Positions 1 to 4,182 of a stretch of 5,807 nucleotides of DNA are shown piece by piece; position 1 is the stretch's first letter, and each line of letters starts with the position of its first letter. The stretch comes from Deltaproteobacteria bacterium (GTDB lineage Bacteria > Desulfobacterota > Syntrophia > Syntrophales > UBA2185): the NCBI GenBank assembly GCA_026388495.1, contig JAPLJQ010000596.1, positions 1 to 5,807 of the forward strand, read 5' to 3'. The notes beneath the pieces were generated by a model, which saw nothing but the letters and a program-made list of their open reading frames with translations, did no database searches and was not told the origin of the DNA. A program made the position numbers and the translations under genes.

Positions 1-310
1 ATGCGCTTACATGTGCAATTTTCAATAGAGGTCTTATTTCCTGCCAATCAGTCGTTTCATTCGCCGTATGCCAGAGATCGTAATTTCTCTGAAGGTTCAA
101 CCATAATTCAGGAGTGGTATCAAACGCTCTTGACAACCGCAAGGCAACATCCGTTGTCACAGCGCCTCGTTCATTCAATATTTTTGATACCGTCTTTCTC
201 GACAGTCTCAGCTCCTTCGCAAGATCTGTAACGCTAATCCCTGACGGTTCCAAGTAATGAAGCTTGAGAATCGATCCCGGATGAGATGGCAGTCTTTTTC
301 GTGTTCTCAT
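1..310 (-). CDS. higA: HigA-type antitoxin, partial at 3' end (cut by window edge)
   Basis: The minus-strand frame starts ATG at 310 and stays open for 103 codons to the window edge, so only a short C-terminal tail can be missing. It reads as a HigA/XRE helix-turn-helix antitoxin: an N-terminal SHPGSIL (residues 9-15), LEPSGISVTDLAKEL with the first HTH helix (about 20-34), LSRKTVSKILNERGAVT with the recognition helix (36-52), ALRLSRAF (56-63), and the hallmark WLNLQRNYDLW (70-80). In this family the antitoxin binds and neutralises the co-encoded HigB ribonuclease, and represses the operon. The start is supported by a Shine-Dalgarno AGAGGA (317-322) six bases upstream. It lies 12 bases after the higB stop, in the usual toxin-first order of hig operons. 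The C-terminal residues cannot be assessed. Family assignment is confident. Confidence 0.93.
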   Translation of the reverse strand, partial: MRTRKRLPSHPGSILKLHYLEPSGISVTDLAKELRLSRKTVSKILNERGAVTTDVALRLSRAFDTTPELWLNLQRNYDLWHTANETTDWQEIRPLLKIAHVSA

Positions 311-322
311 AAATAATCCTCT

Positions 323-601
323 TCAATGATAGTCTTCGACGTCTACATTCAATGCATCTCCATCCTTAAATTCGAACGTCAATCGCCAGTTGCCGGAGAC
401 CTTTATCGCCCAGCGCCCCTTCTTTTTGGGAAGTAGCAGATGAATGGCGGAGCCGGGGTAGTTCATATCTTTGATTTCATTTGTCGCATCAAGTCTATCC
501 AATATCGCTTCTATTTTGGAAGCATGCTTGGCCTGTATGCCTTTACGGGTTGCATCGTAGAAAAAATCTTCCAAACCTTTATGGATAAAAGATTTTATCA
601 T
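323..601 (-). CDS. higB: HigB-type RelE/ParE superfamily mRNA-interferase toxin
   Basis: Complete 92-residue protein, the normal length for HigB. Hallmarks in order are MIKSFIHKGLEDFF at the N terminus, GIQAKHASKI (21-30), DMNYPG (45-50), HLLLPKKKGRW (54-64), VSGNWRLTFEFKDGDA (68-83) and the terminal VEDYH. HigB toxins are ribosome-dependent ribonucleases that cleave translated mRNA until neutralised by HigA. That activity is known from the family and inferred here. The MIKSF start matches the family N terminus, so the ATG at 601 is secure, yet there is no Shine-Dalgarno in front of it. The candidate promoter's -10 ends only 7 bases upstream, which suggests a leaderless or nearly leaderless transcript. 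It forms an operon with the downstream higA (12-base gap). Confidence 0.95.
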   Translation of the reverse strand: MIKSFIHKGLEDFFYDATRKGIQAKHASKIEAILDRLDATNEIKDMNYPGSAIHLLLPKKKGRWAIKVSGNWRLTFEFKDGDALNVDVEDYH

Positions 602-603
602 GA

Positions 604-637
604 GTTATACTGTAACCAATAGGGTTACGATTGTCAA
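604..637 (-). promoter_or_regulatory. higBA promoter with palindromic operator
   Basis: Reading the minus strand, TTGACA (637-632) is followed after 17 bases by TACAGT (614-609), a sigma70-like promoter whose transcript would begin at about 602, right at the higB ATG (601). A perfect inverted repeat GTAACC-N5-GGTTAC (612-628) fills the spacer and overlaps the upstream half of the -10. HigA antitoxins are known to autorepress by binding palindromes at their promoters, so this is the obvious candidate operator. An alternative -10, TATAAC (609-604), would leave a 22-base spacer and is less likely. Confidence 0.7.
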
Positions 638-670
638 GAAAAATATCACAGGTTAAACGCCACTTAAAAA

Positions 671-702
671 GCCTCCTCGATCCCCCCCTGCAAAAGGGGG
701 AT
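671..702. repeat. C-run/G-run palindromic repeat (degenerate copy)
   Basis: GCCTCCTCG precedes a hairpin formed by ATCCCCC (680-686) and GGGGGAT (696-702) around a CCTGCAAAA loop. It is similar in design to the longer palindrome at 4087-4140 (C-run, TTTGC-like loop, G-run), but it is shorter and its outer arms do not pair. Such elements are scattered between genes in many deltaproteobacterial genomes. Here it separates two operons and could act as a transcription barrier. Confidence 0.6.
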
Positions 703-912
703 GCATGAGAGAAAAAAGGAGAGAAAAAAGCAGACGGATTTATTTTTACATCCGGTAGTCTGTAAACAGTTCCGTCGGCCATCAATCGTCACAGAATCAC
801 CGATAATCATTCGTAATGATTGCATAATTGATAAAAGTTATCAAGCAAACATTACAGGAAGGAGCGGAGCTTTCTCTTTCTGGCACATACAAGTCAACGG
901 AAACGATGAACA

Positions 913-1110
913 TTAGATATGTTTTGTCGAAGGCTTGATTTTCTTCTTTCCCAACAAAGGAAGCAGACAACGGAGAGCTTCGTTGACCGCATCGGAATCG
1001 GGAAAATACTGCTTCACATCCGGTTCCAGATAAACAGGCAGATTCAATTGAATATCCGGCCTGTAAAATTTACCCCTCTCTCCTTTTGAAAAATTATATT
1101 CCTTCTTCAT
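913..1110 (-). CDS. Short ribbon-helix-helix antitoxin paired with BrnT-like toxin
   Basis: A 65-residue protein beginning MKKEYNFSKGERGKFYRP, the N-terminal KEY-FSKG-RG signature of small antitoxins encoded after BrnT/DUF497 toxins. Residues 21-28 (QLNLPVYL) fit the DNA-binding strand, and EPDVKQYFPDS (29-39) plus AVNEALRCLLPLL (41-53) fit the two helices of a ribbon-helix-helix fold. The tail is lysine-rich. The inferred role is to neutralise the adjacent toxin and repress the shared promoter. The ATG overlaps the toxin stop as ATGA (1107-1110), and AAGGTGAG just upstream provides a ribosome site, so translation is probably coupled. It is shorter than classical BrnA, so I leave the symbol blank. 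The fold is inferred from pattern only. Confidence 0.85.
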   Translation of the reverse strand: MKKEYNFSKGERGKFYRPDIQLNLPVYLEPDVKQYFPDSDAVNEALRCLLPLLGKKKIKPSTKHI

Positions 1111-1406
1111 GGCGTCTCACCTTCGTGTTGTTTGGTTTCGTTCCTGGTGGCTTTCCGTGCGGATATGATCCGGATTTTTCTCTTATCCCTGCCTTGTACG
1201 ACAAATGTATGTATGACAACCAGAATCATGCCTCTTTTGCCCCGGCCCATCGTTACCCAGCGTTCTTCATTAATGCTATGACTTTCATCGAAAATCGAAA
1301 CGGCCAGGGGATCTAAAAAAACATCTGCGGCCTTTTCAAAGGAAACTTTGTGCTTCTGAAGGTTTTGTCTATCTTTTTCTGGGTCCCACTCAAAATTATA
1401 CTGCAA
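1107..1406 (-). CDS. brnT: BrnT-family (DUF497) toxin
   Basis: A 99-residue protein with the full BrnT signature: FEWDPEKDRQNLQKHKVSFEKA (residues 5-26), VFLDPLA (29-35), HSINEERWVTMGR (43-55), ILVVIHT (61-67) and RKIRIISARKATRNE (76-90). BrnT toxins have a RelE-like fold and act as ribonucleases blocking translation. This is family knowledge applied here. The start codon is TTG (1406), chosen because AGAGGA (1414-1419) sits 7 bases upstream and FEWD is expected within a few residues of the start. No in-frame ATG or GTG exists between the upstream stop and this point. The gene overlaps the downstream antitoxin by 4 bases in toxin-first order. Confidence 0.93.
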   Translation of the reverse strand: MQYNFEWDPEKDRQNLQKHKVSFEKAADVFLDPLAVSIFDESHSINEERWVTMGRGKRGMILVVIHTFVVQGRDKRKIRIISARKATRNETKQHEGETP

Positions 1407-1429
1407 TACACGTTCCTCTATAATACAAA

Positions 1430-1693
1430 TCCTTGTTTAAATCAATCAGCCGAAAGCATCATTACTTATTCGAAGATCATAATATAACCGAAGAAAGAGA
1501 ACAAGATAAATGTAACCGCAGCCACCGCCTTTTCCCCTCCTTGTTCATGTCTGTCGAAAACGCAGTCAACCAGCCTGAGAGCCGGCAGCAAAGCCCTGAG
1601 AGAAAGGGGTTCGATTACAAAGGAATGGTGGTCTAATTTAAGGACGTCCGGTCTTGCGTCCACATAAACCCATGCCGACTACTGGTAAACATT
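1430..1693. other. Region upstream of brnT; no recognisable gene
   Basis: Apart from the possible brnT promoter, nothing here is assignable. Overlapping frames of about 65 codons exist on both strands (plus 1433-1636, minus 1466-1663, the latter with a GTG start). Neither has a convincing ribosome site or resembles a family I know. The minus frame could be debris of an older gene, since its flank (1694-1819) is a clear gene fragment. Confidence 0.45.
1476..1504 (-). promoter_or_regulatory. Possible promoter of the brnT/antitoxin operon
   Basis: On the minus strand, TTGTTC (1504-1499) and TATGAT (1481-1476) are separated by 17 bases, giving a leader of about 60 nt before the brnT TTG. The -10 matches five of six consensus bases but the -35 only three. 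TATTAT (1425-1420) is another -10-like string, but it would place the transcript start downstream of the brnT Shine-Dalgarno. Weak call. Confidence 0.3.
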
Positions 1694-1819
1694 CTATATC
1701 ACTTCGTATTCGATTGACGGCCCCGATCCTATCTTCCTCAACAAACCGAGTTCCTCAAAACGTTTTAAATGCCGCCGAGCCGTCCGCTGAAAAATTGCAT
1801 AAAACCTGCCATGAGGGAA
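1694..1819 (-). pseudogene. Fragment of a winged-helix DNA-binding protein (C-terminal end)
   Basis: Between an in-frame TGA (1822-1820) and a TAG (1696-1694) the minus strand encodes 41 residues. Residues 11-30 read QRTARRHLKRFEELGLLRKI and continue GSGPSIEYEVI, the recognition helix, following turn and beta-wing of a winged helix. Similar segments end Fic-associated, DeoR-like and MarR-like regulators. There is no start codon or ribosome site and the N-terminal part is absent, so this is a gene remnant. It could be the tail of a Fic or AbiEi-like protein, but the parent family cannot be decided from this piece. Confidence 0.55.
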
Positions 1820-1832
1820 TCAACAAGAGTGA

Positions 1833-1849
1833 AGTTCGCCGCCCGAACT
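1833..1849 (-). other. 17-nt hairpin 3' of the small-protein remnant (paralogue of 2466-2482)
   Basis: AGTTCG-CCGCC-CGAACT forms a perfect 6-bp stem exactly 50 nt downstream of the stop codon of the small-protein remnant, the same distance and total length as the hairpin after the intact copy. On the minus strand it is followed by TCACTCTTG rather than a T-run, so it looks like a terminator that has lost its tail, or an RNA element that is not a terminator. Confidence 0.55.
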
Positions 1850-1899
1850 CATTTAACTTATTGTTATTATTAATCTAATGGCGAGCACGCCCTCAGTTT

Positions 1900-2013
1900 T
1901 CATGCCAATTTATTGCCCGGTTTTTCCTCTGTTGCTGCGGCCAGTGTATCCTCGATGGCCTGTTTCAGATTATTCAGGGCAAGGCTGCCGTTCCGCTGAG
2001 TTGTTCGGTGTAC
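1900..2013 (-). pseudogene. Remnant paralogue of the small protein at 2533-2661
   Basis: From just after an in-frame TAG (2016-2014) to TGA (1902-1900) the frame holds 37 codons. The last 26 align without gaps to the C-terminus of the small protein at 2533-2661: both contain ALNNL, a conserved I, L, A and E at matching positions, and end ...KLA (12 of 26 identical). No ATG, GTG or TTG is suitably placed at the start, so the 5' part is probably lost or frameshifted. The frame begins 5 bases past the stop of the HigA remnant. ATGA at the end opens a 16-codon frame (1903-1853), as in the intact copy. Unknown function. Confidence 0.55.
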
Positions 2014-2018
2014 CTATG

Positions 2019-2174
2019 TTAGGCGGTTTTTCGCTCAAACACTTTTACTTCTTCGTCAATACGACCATTAAGCCTGTCTTTCTCTGTTTCAAGATCATAT
2101 CGAGACTGGAGGTTAAGCCAGAAACGCTCTGAAAGCCCAAAATAGCGGGAAAGCCGGAGTGCTGTGTATGGTAA
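2019..2174 (-). pseudogene. C-terminal remnant of a second HigA antitoxin
   Basis: After an in-frame TGA (2177-2175) the minus strand encodes 51 residues ending at TAA (2021-2019). The run TALRLSRYFGLSERFWLNLQ followed by SRYDLE is the second half of a HigA antitoxin and parallels ALRLSRAFDTTPELWLNLQRNYDL in the intact HigA at 1-310. It then continues with a charged tail ending VFERKTA. The helix-turn-helix half and any start codon are missing, and no HigB homologue lies upstream, so this is a truncated pseudogene. The residues differ enough from the intact HigA to argue for a separate origin, not a recent duplication. Confidence 0.85.
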
Positions 2175-2177
2175 TCA

Positions 2178-2465
2178 ACTATATTATGCCTTCGTAATCT
2201 TCATACTTATAACATAGTGTAGACCGCCTAATATCGGTCTTATATAACCGCTAATGATTCTAATTTGCAGCAAAATGCCCTTACTTAAGACATTTTACTT
2301 GTCAAACAACTTGATAGTGACATTACAAATACCGAGATCGGTCAAACAAGACAAATTTGCTGGATTAAAGATCAAATGGCATCGTCAAGGCCTTCGAGTT
2401 TCTTTTCCCATTCACCCTGCTTTCGGACCGTGCACACCCGTCAGCGGGGGGAGGTTTTTCAGAAA
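2178..2465. other. Decayed intergenic stretch, no intact gene
   Basis: No intact gene is visible on either strand. A minus-strand open segment of 22 codons (2440-2372), flanked by TGA on both sides, contains KQGEWEKKLEGLDDAI, which is coding-like in composition and may be gene debris of unknown family. A 6-bp inverted repeat AGACCG...CGGTCT lies at about 2221-2240. The plus-strand frame at 2254-2514 lacks a ribosome site and resembles nothing. Confidence 0.45.
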
Positions 2466-2482
2466 ATATCGCGGCGCGATAT
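2466..2482 (-). terminator. Hairpin / weak intrinsic terminator after the small gene
   Basis: ATATCGC-GGC-GCGATAT is a perfect 7-bp stem with a 3-base loop. On the minus strand the stem runs into TTTCT, so with the last stem base there are four consecutive T, a weak intrinsic terminator. It lies 50 nt past the stop of the small ORF (2533). The same spacing and 17-nt size recur at 1833-1849 with different stem bases, which suggests the structure matters. Confidence 0.6.
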
Positions 2483-2532
2483 CATCTAACATATTGAATG
2501 TATTAAGCATTTGACGAGCATACCCTCGATTT

Positions 2533-2661
2533 TCATGCCAGCTTTTTGTTCTTGTTTTCCCCCAGTGCGATCTCCAGTTGCGCATTGATTTTCTTCCTCA
2601 GGTTGTTCAGGGCGATGATGAAATTCTCCTTTTTTTCCGGTGAGAGGATTTGAATGTCCAT
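2533..2661 (-). CDS. Small protein of unknown function (42 aa)
   Basis: An ATG at 2661 opens 42 codons ending in TGA (2535-2533). The product is lysine-rich and probably mostly helical: MDIQILSPEKKENF, then an amphipathic-looking segment IIALNNLRKKINAQLEIAL (15-33), then a polar tail ending NKKLA. I do not recognise a family. Support for a real gene comes from a good promoter 37 bases upstream (2698-2726), a hairpin with T-run downstream, and a paralogous copy at 1900-2013 sharing the C-terminus, the ATGA overlap and the hairpin position. Against it, no Shine-Dalgarno precedes the ATG, and the protein could be the surviving end of a longer one, although an in-frame TGA lies 8 codons upstream. 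It diverges from serC. Confidence 0.5.
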   Translation of the reverse strand: MDIQILSPEKKENFIIALNNLRKKINAQLEIALGENKNKKLA

Positions 2662-2697
2662 GATGGAACTAACGACGCTATGTCAAAGGATTGTCCG

Positions 2698-2726
2698 AAC
2701 ATATGTCTTTTTCTTGTCTCAGTCAA
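2698..2726 (-). promoter_or_regulatory. Promoter of the small minus-strand gene
   Basis: On the minus strand, TTGACT (2726-2721) and TATGTT (2703-2698) have the ideal 17-base spacing. The -35 matches five of six consensus bases and the -10 four. The predicted start is near 2691, giving a leader of about 30 nt. It is arranged back-to-back with the serC promoter. Confidence 0.5.
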
Positions 2727-2743
2727 TATGAAACCAAAAATTC

Positions 2744-2772
2744 TTGAGTAATCATTTCAATGCTGATATACG
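2744..2772 (+). promoter_or_regulatory. Candidate serC promoter with extended -10
   Basis: TTGAGT (2744-2749), a 17-base spacer, then TATACG (2767-2772) preceded by TGA, giving an extended -10 (TGnTATA). The transcript would start near 2779, leaving a leader of about 35 nt that includes the Shine-Dalgarno region at 2797-2802. Confidence 0.45.
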
Positions 2773-2812
2773 TTTATGTCTATTTTTATAAAAAGTGAGG
2801 GACGTTATTGCC

Positions 2813-3940
2813 ATGCATAATCCAAATTTCAGTTCCGGTCCATGCAGCAAGAGGCCAGGCTGGAGCATCGAAGTCTTAAAAGACGCCCCGGTGGGCCGGT
2901 CTCACCGATCAGCCCTCGGCAAGGAAAGACTGGCAAAGGCCATCAGAGAGACAAAGAAGATTCTGGAAATTCCCGCAGATTATCTGGCCGGGATACTGCC
3001 GGGCTCGGATACGGGGACATTTGAAGCTGCCATGTGGAGTCTTCTGGGACCCCGGCCGGTTACGGTTCTGGTATGGGAAAGCTTTTCCGAAGGATGGGCC
3101 ACGGATATCACCAAACAGCTTAAACTGAATCCAACCGTTTTAAAAGCCGAATACGGCAAAGTTCCGGATCTTAACACCATCGACTGGTCTTGCGATGTTG
3201 TCTTTGTTGCCAACGGCACAACGAGCGGGGTTAAAATTCCGGACTGGAACTGGATCCCGCAGGATCGGGAAGGTCTCTCCATCTGTGACGCCACCAGCGC
3301 CGCTTTTGCCATGCCCATCGACTGGTCGAAAGTTGACGTCCTGACCTTCTCCTGGCAGAAATGCCTTGGCGGGGAAGCGGCACACGGCATGCTGGTTCTG
3401 AGCCCCAGGGCCGTTGCCCGTATCGAGTCCTATGACCCCCCCTGGCCCCTTCCCAAGATATTCCGGATGAAAAAGGGAGGGGAAATCAACCTGGGCATCT
3501 TTGAGGGAGATACCATCAATACCCCGTCCATGCTCTGCGTGGAAGATTACCTCGATGCCCTCAAATGGGCGGGAGAAATGGGCCTGAATGGTCTTATCGG
3601 AAGGAGTCAGTCCAATCTCCGGATCATCGAGGAGTGGGTGGAAAAAAACGACTGGATTGATTTTCTTGCCGACAGCCGTGACATCCGGTCCAATACATCC
3701 GTCTGCCTGAACGTCGTAAGCGAAAAAGTGCGGGCTCTGCCGAAAGAGGAACGCGTAAAATTTCTAAAAGGGATTTCCGGTGAACTGAGCAAAAAGAACG
3801 TGGCTCATGATATCAATGCGTACAAGGACGCCCCGCCGGGATTCCGCTTCTGGTGCGGCCCTACTATCGAACGGGAAGACATCACGTCTGCCCTTCTGGA
3901 ACTTGAGAAGGTTTATAATCAAAATATCAAAGAAATATGA
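2813..3940 (+). CDS. serC: Phosphoserine aminotransferase (Methanosarcina-type SerC)
   Basis: Complete 375-residue PLP enzyme of class V aminotransferases. It converts 3-phosphohydroxypyruvate plus glutamate to O-phosphoserine and 2-oxoglutarate, the second step of serine synthesis in the cytosol, and family members can also act in pyridoxal phosphate synthesis. Visible family features: NPNFSSGPCSKRPGW (3-17), GRSHRS (28-33, substrate-binding region), PGSDTGTFEAAMWSLLG (63-79, cofactor phosphate region), NGTTSG (134-139), CDATSA (158-163, Asp159 for the pyridine nitrogen), SWQKCLGG (180-187, Lys183 as Schiff-base lysine) and FEGDTINTPSML (230-241). This pattern and length fit the serC_2/Methanosarcina-type branch, not E. 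coli SerC. A GTG at 2795 would add six residues, but it has no ribosome site, whereas GAGGGA (2797-2802) sits 10 bases before the ATG at 2813. Single-gene unit, with an inverted-repeat terminator candidate following. Confidence 0.95.
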   Translation: MHNPNFSSGPCSKRPGWSIEVLKDAPVGRSHRSALGKERLAKAIRETKKILEIPADYLAGILPGSDTGTFEAAMWSLLGPRPVTVLVWESFSEGWATDITKQLKLNPTVLKAEYGKVPDLNTIDWSCDVVFVANGTTSGVKIPDWNWIPQDREGLSICDATSAAFAMPIDWSKVDVLTFSWQKCLGGEAAHGMLVLSPRAVARIESYDPPWPLPKIFRMKKGGEINLGIFEGDTINTPSMLCVEDYLDALKWAGEMGLNGLIGRSQSNLRIIEEWVEKNDWIDFLADSRDIRSNTSVCLNVVSEKVRALPKEERVKFLKGISGELSKKNVAHDINAYKDAPPGFRFWCGPTIEREDITSALLELEKVYNQNIKEI

Positions 3941-3978
3941 TTGACGGAGTCGTAGAAAAGTCTTAGGTGTTCACGTTC

Positions 3979-4059
3979 TGTCATTCCGGGCTTGACCAGG
4001 AATCCAGTATTTTCAATCATTTTTATGATCCCTGGATTCCCGCCTCCGCGGGAATGACA
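3979..4059. repeat. REP-like long inverted repeat; possible serC terminator
   Basis: TGTCATTCCGGG... to ...GGAATCCAG (3979-4007) and its imperfect complement CTGGATTCCCG... to ...GGGAATGACA (4032-4059) face each other across a 24-base loop. The outer and inner ends pair well and the middle is mismatched. CATTCC/GGAATCC repeats of this form are widespread intergenic elements in proteobacteria. On the plus strand the structure is followed by ACTTTTTG, so it may also terminate serC, which ends 39 bases earlier. Confidence 0.75.
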
Positions 4060-4086
4060 ACTTTTTGCAAGTTTATTATGATTTAT

Positions 4087-4140
4087 ATGAAAATCCCCCC
4101 AACCCCCCTTTGCTAAAGGGGGGCAGGGGAGGATTTTCAT
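4087..4140. repeat. 54-bp C-run/G-run palindrome (MITE-like intergenic repeat)
   Basis: The element begins ATGAAAATCC and ends with its exact complement GGATTTTCAT. Inside, a C-rich arm with CCCCCCTTT faces AAAGGGGGG across a short GCT loop, so almost the whole 54 bases fold on themselves with minor imperfections. It is the full-length relative of the degenerate copy at 671-702. Precise ends and dispersed copies suggest a non-autonomous mobile or REP-type repeat. No target-site duplication is obvious. Confidence 0.75.
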
Positions 4141-4149
4141 GTTTCGTTG

Positions 4150-4165
4150 TGCCCACGCCTGGGCA
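4150..4165. promoter_or_regulatory. Small hairpin in the leader of the TPR membrane protein
   Basis: TGCCCA-CGCC-TGGGCA is a perfect 6-bp stem with a 4-base loop, 17 bases before the ATG at 4183. It ends beside the GGGGG that might serve as ribosome site, so it could affect translation. It could equally be the flank of the preceding repeat. No T-run follows, so it is not a terminator. Confidence 0.35.
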
Positions 4166-4182
4166 TGGGGGTTAGTAGAATT

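Larger units (their letters stand above)
602..912. other. Gap between higBA and brnT/antitoxin operons; no gene seen
   Basis: Apart from the higBA promoter (604-637) and the C-run/G-run hairpin (671-702), I see no coding signal in this 311-base gap. The short frames on both strands lack Shine-Dalgarno sites and family resemblance. A perfect 7-bp inverted repeat AATCATT-CGT-AATGATT lies at 805-821. It could be an operator half-site pair or a small RNA hairpin, but no adjacent gene starts here, so it is recorded only. Confidence 0.5.

Noticed and set aside
1..231. Plus-strand open frame of 76 codons at the window start
   Set aside because: It is antisense to the clear HigA antitoxin on the minus strand and resembles no protein family.
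579..785. Minus-strand 68-codon frame upstream of higB beginning MMADGTVYRLPDVK
   Set aside because: It runs through the C-run/G-run repeat and the higBA promoter, has no ribosome site and overlaps the higB start. A chance open frame is more likely.
1851..2024. Integron attC-like core strings (ATTTAAC at 1851, GTTAGGC at 2018, ATCTAAC at 2484), tempting in a toxin-antitoxin cassette-rich region
   Set aside because: The core strings are too far apart, the palindromes do not lie between them, and GCCTAAC is accounted for by the end of the HigA remnant. The region does not fold as an attC.
1878..2132. Plus-strand 84-codon frame
   Set aside because: It is antisense to the HigA remnant and the small-protein remnant, which explain the sequence better.
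2980..3390. 136-codon minus-strand frame inside serC, plus the 81- and 61-codon frames there
   Set aside because: These are antisense shadows of a well-conserved enzyme gene and show no ribosome site or family motifs.
3919..4140. Minus-strand 73-codon frame over the serC downstream region
   Set aside because: It is composed entirely of the two palindromic repeats, which create spurious open frames.
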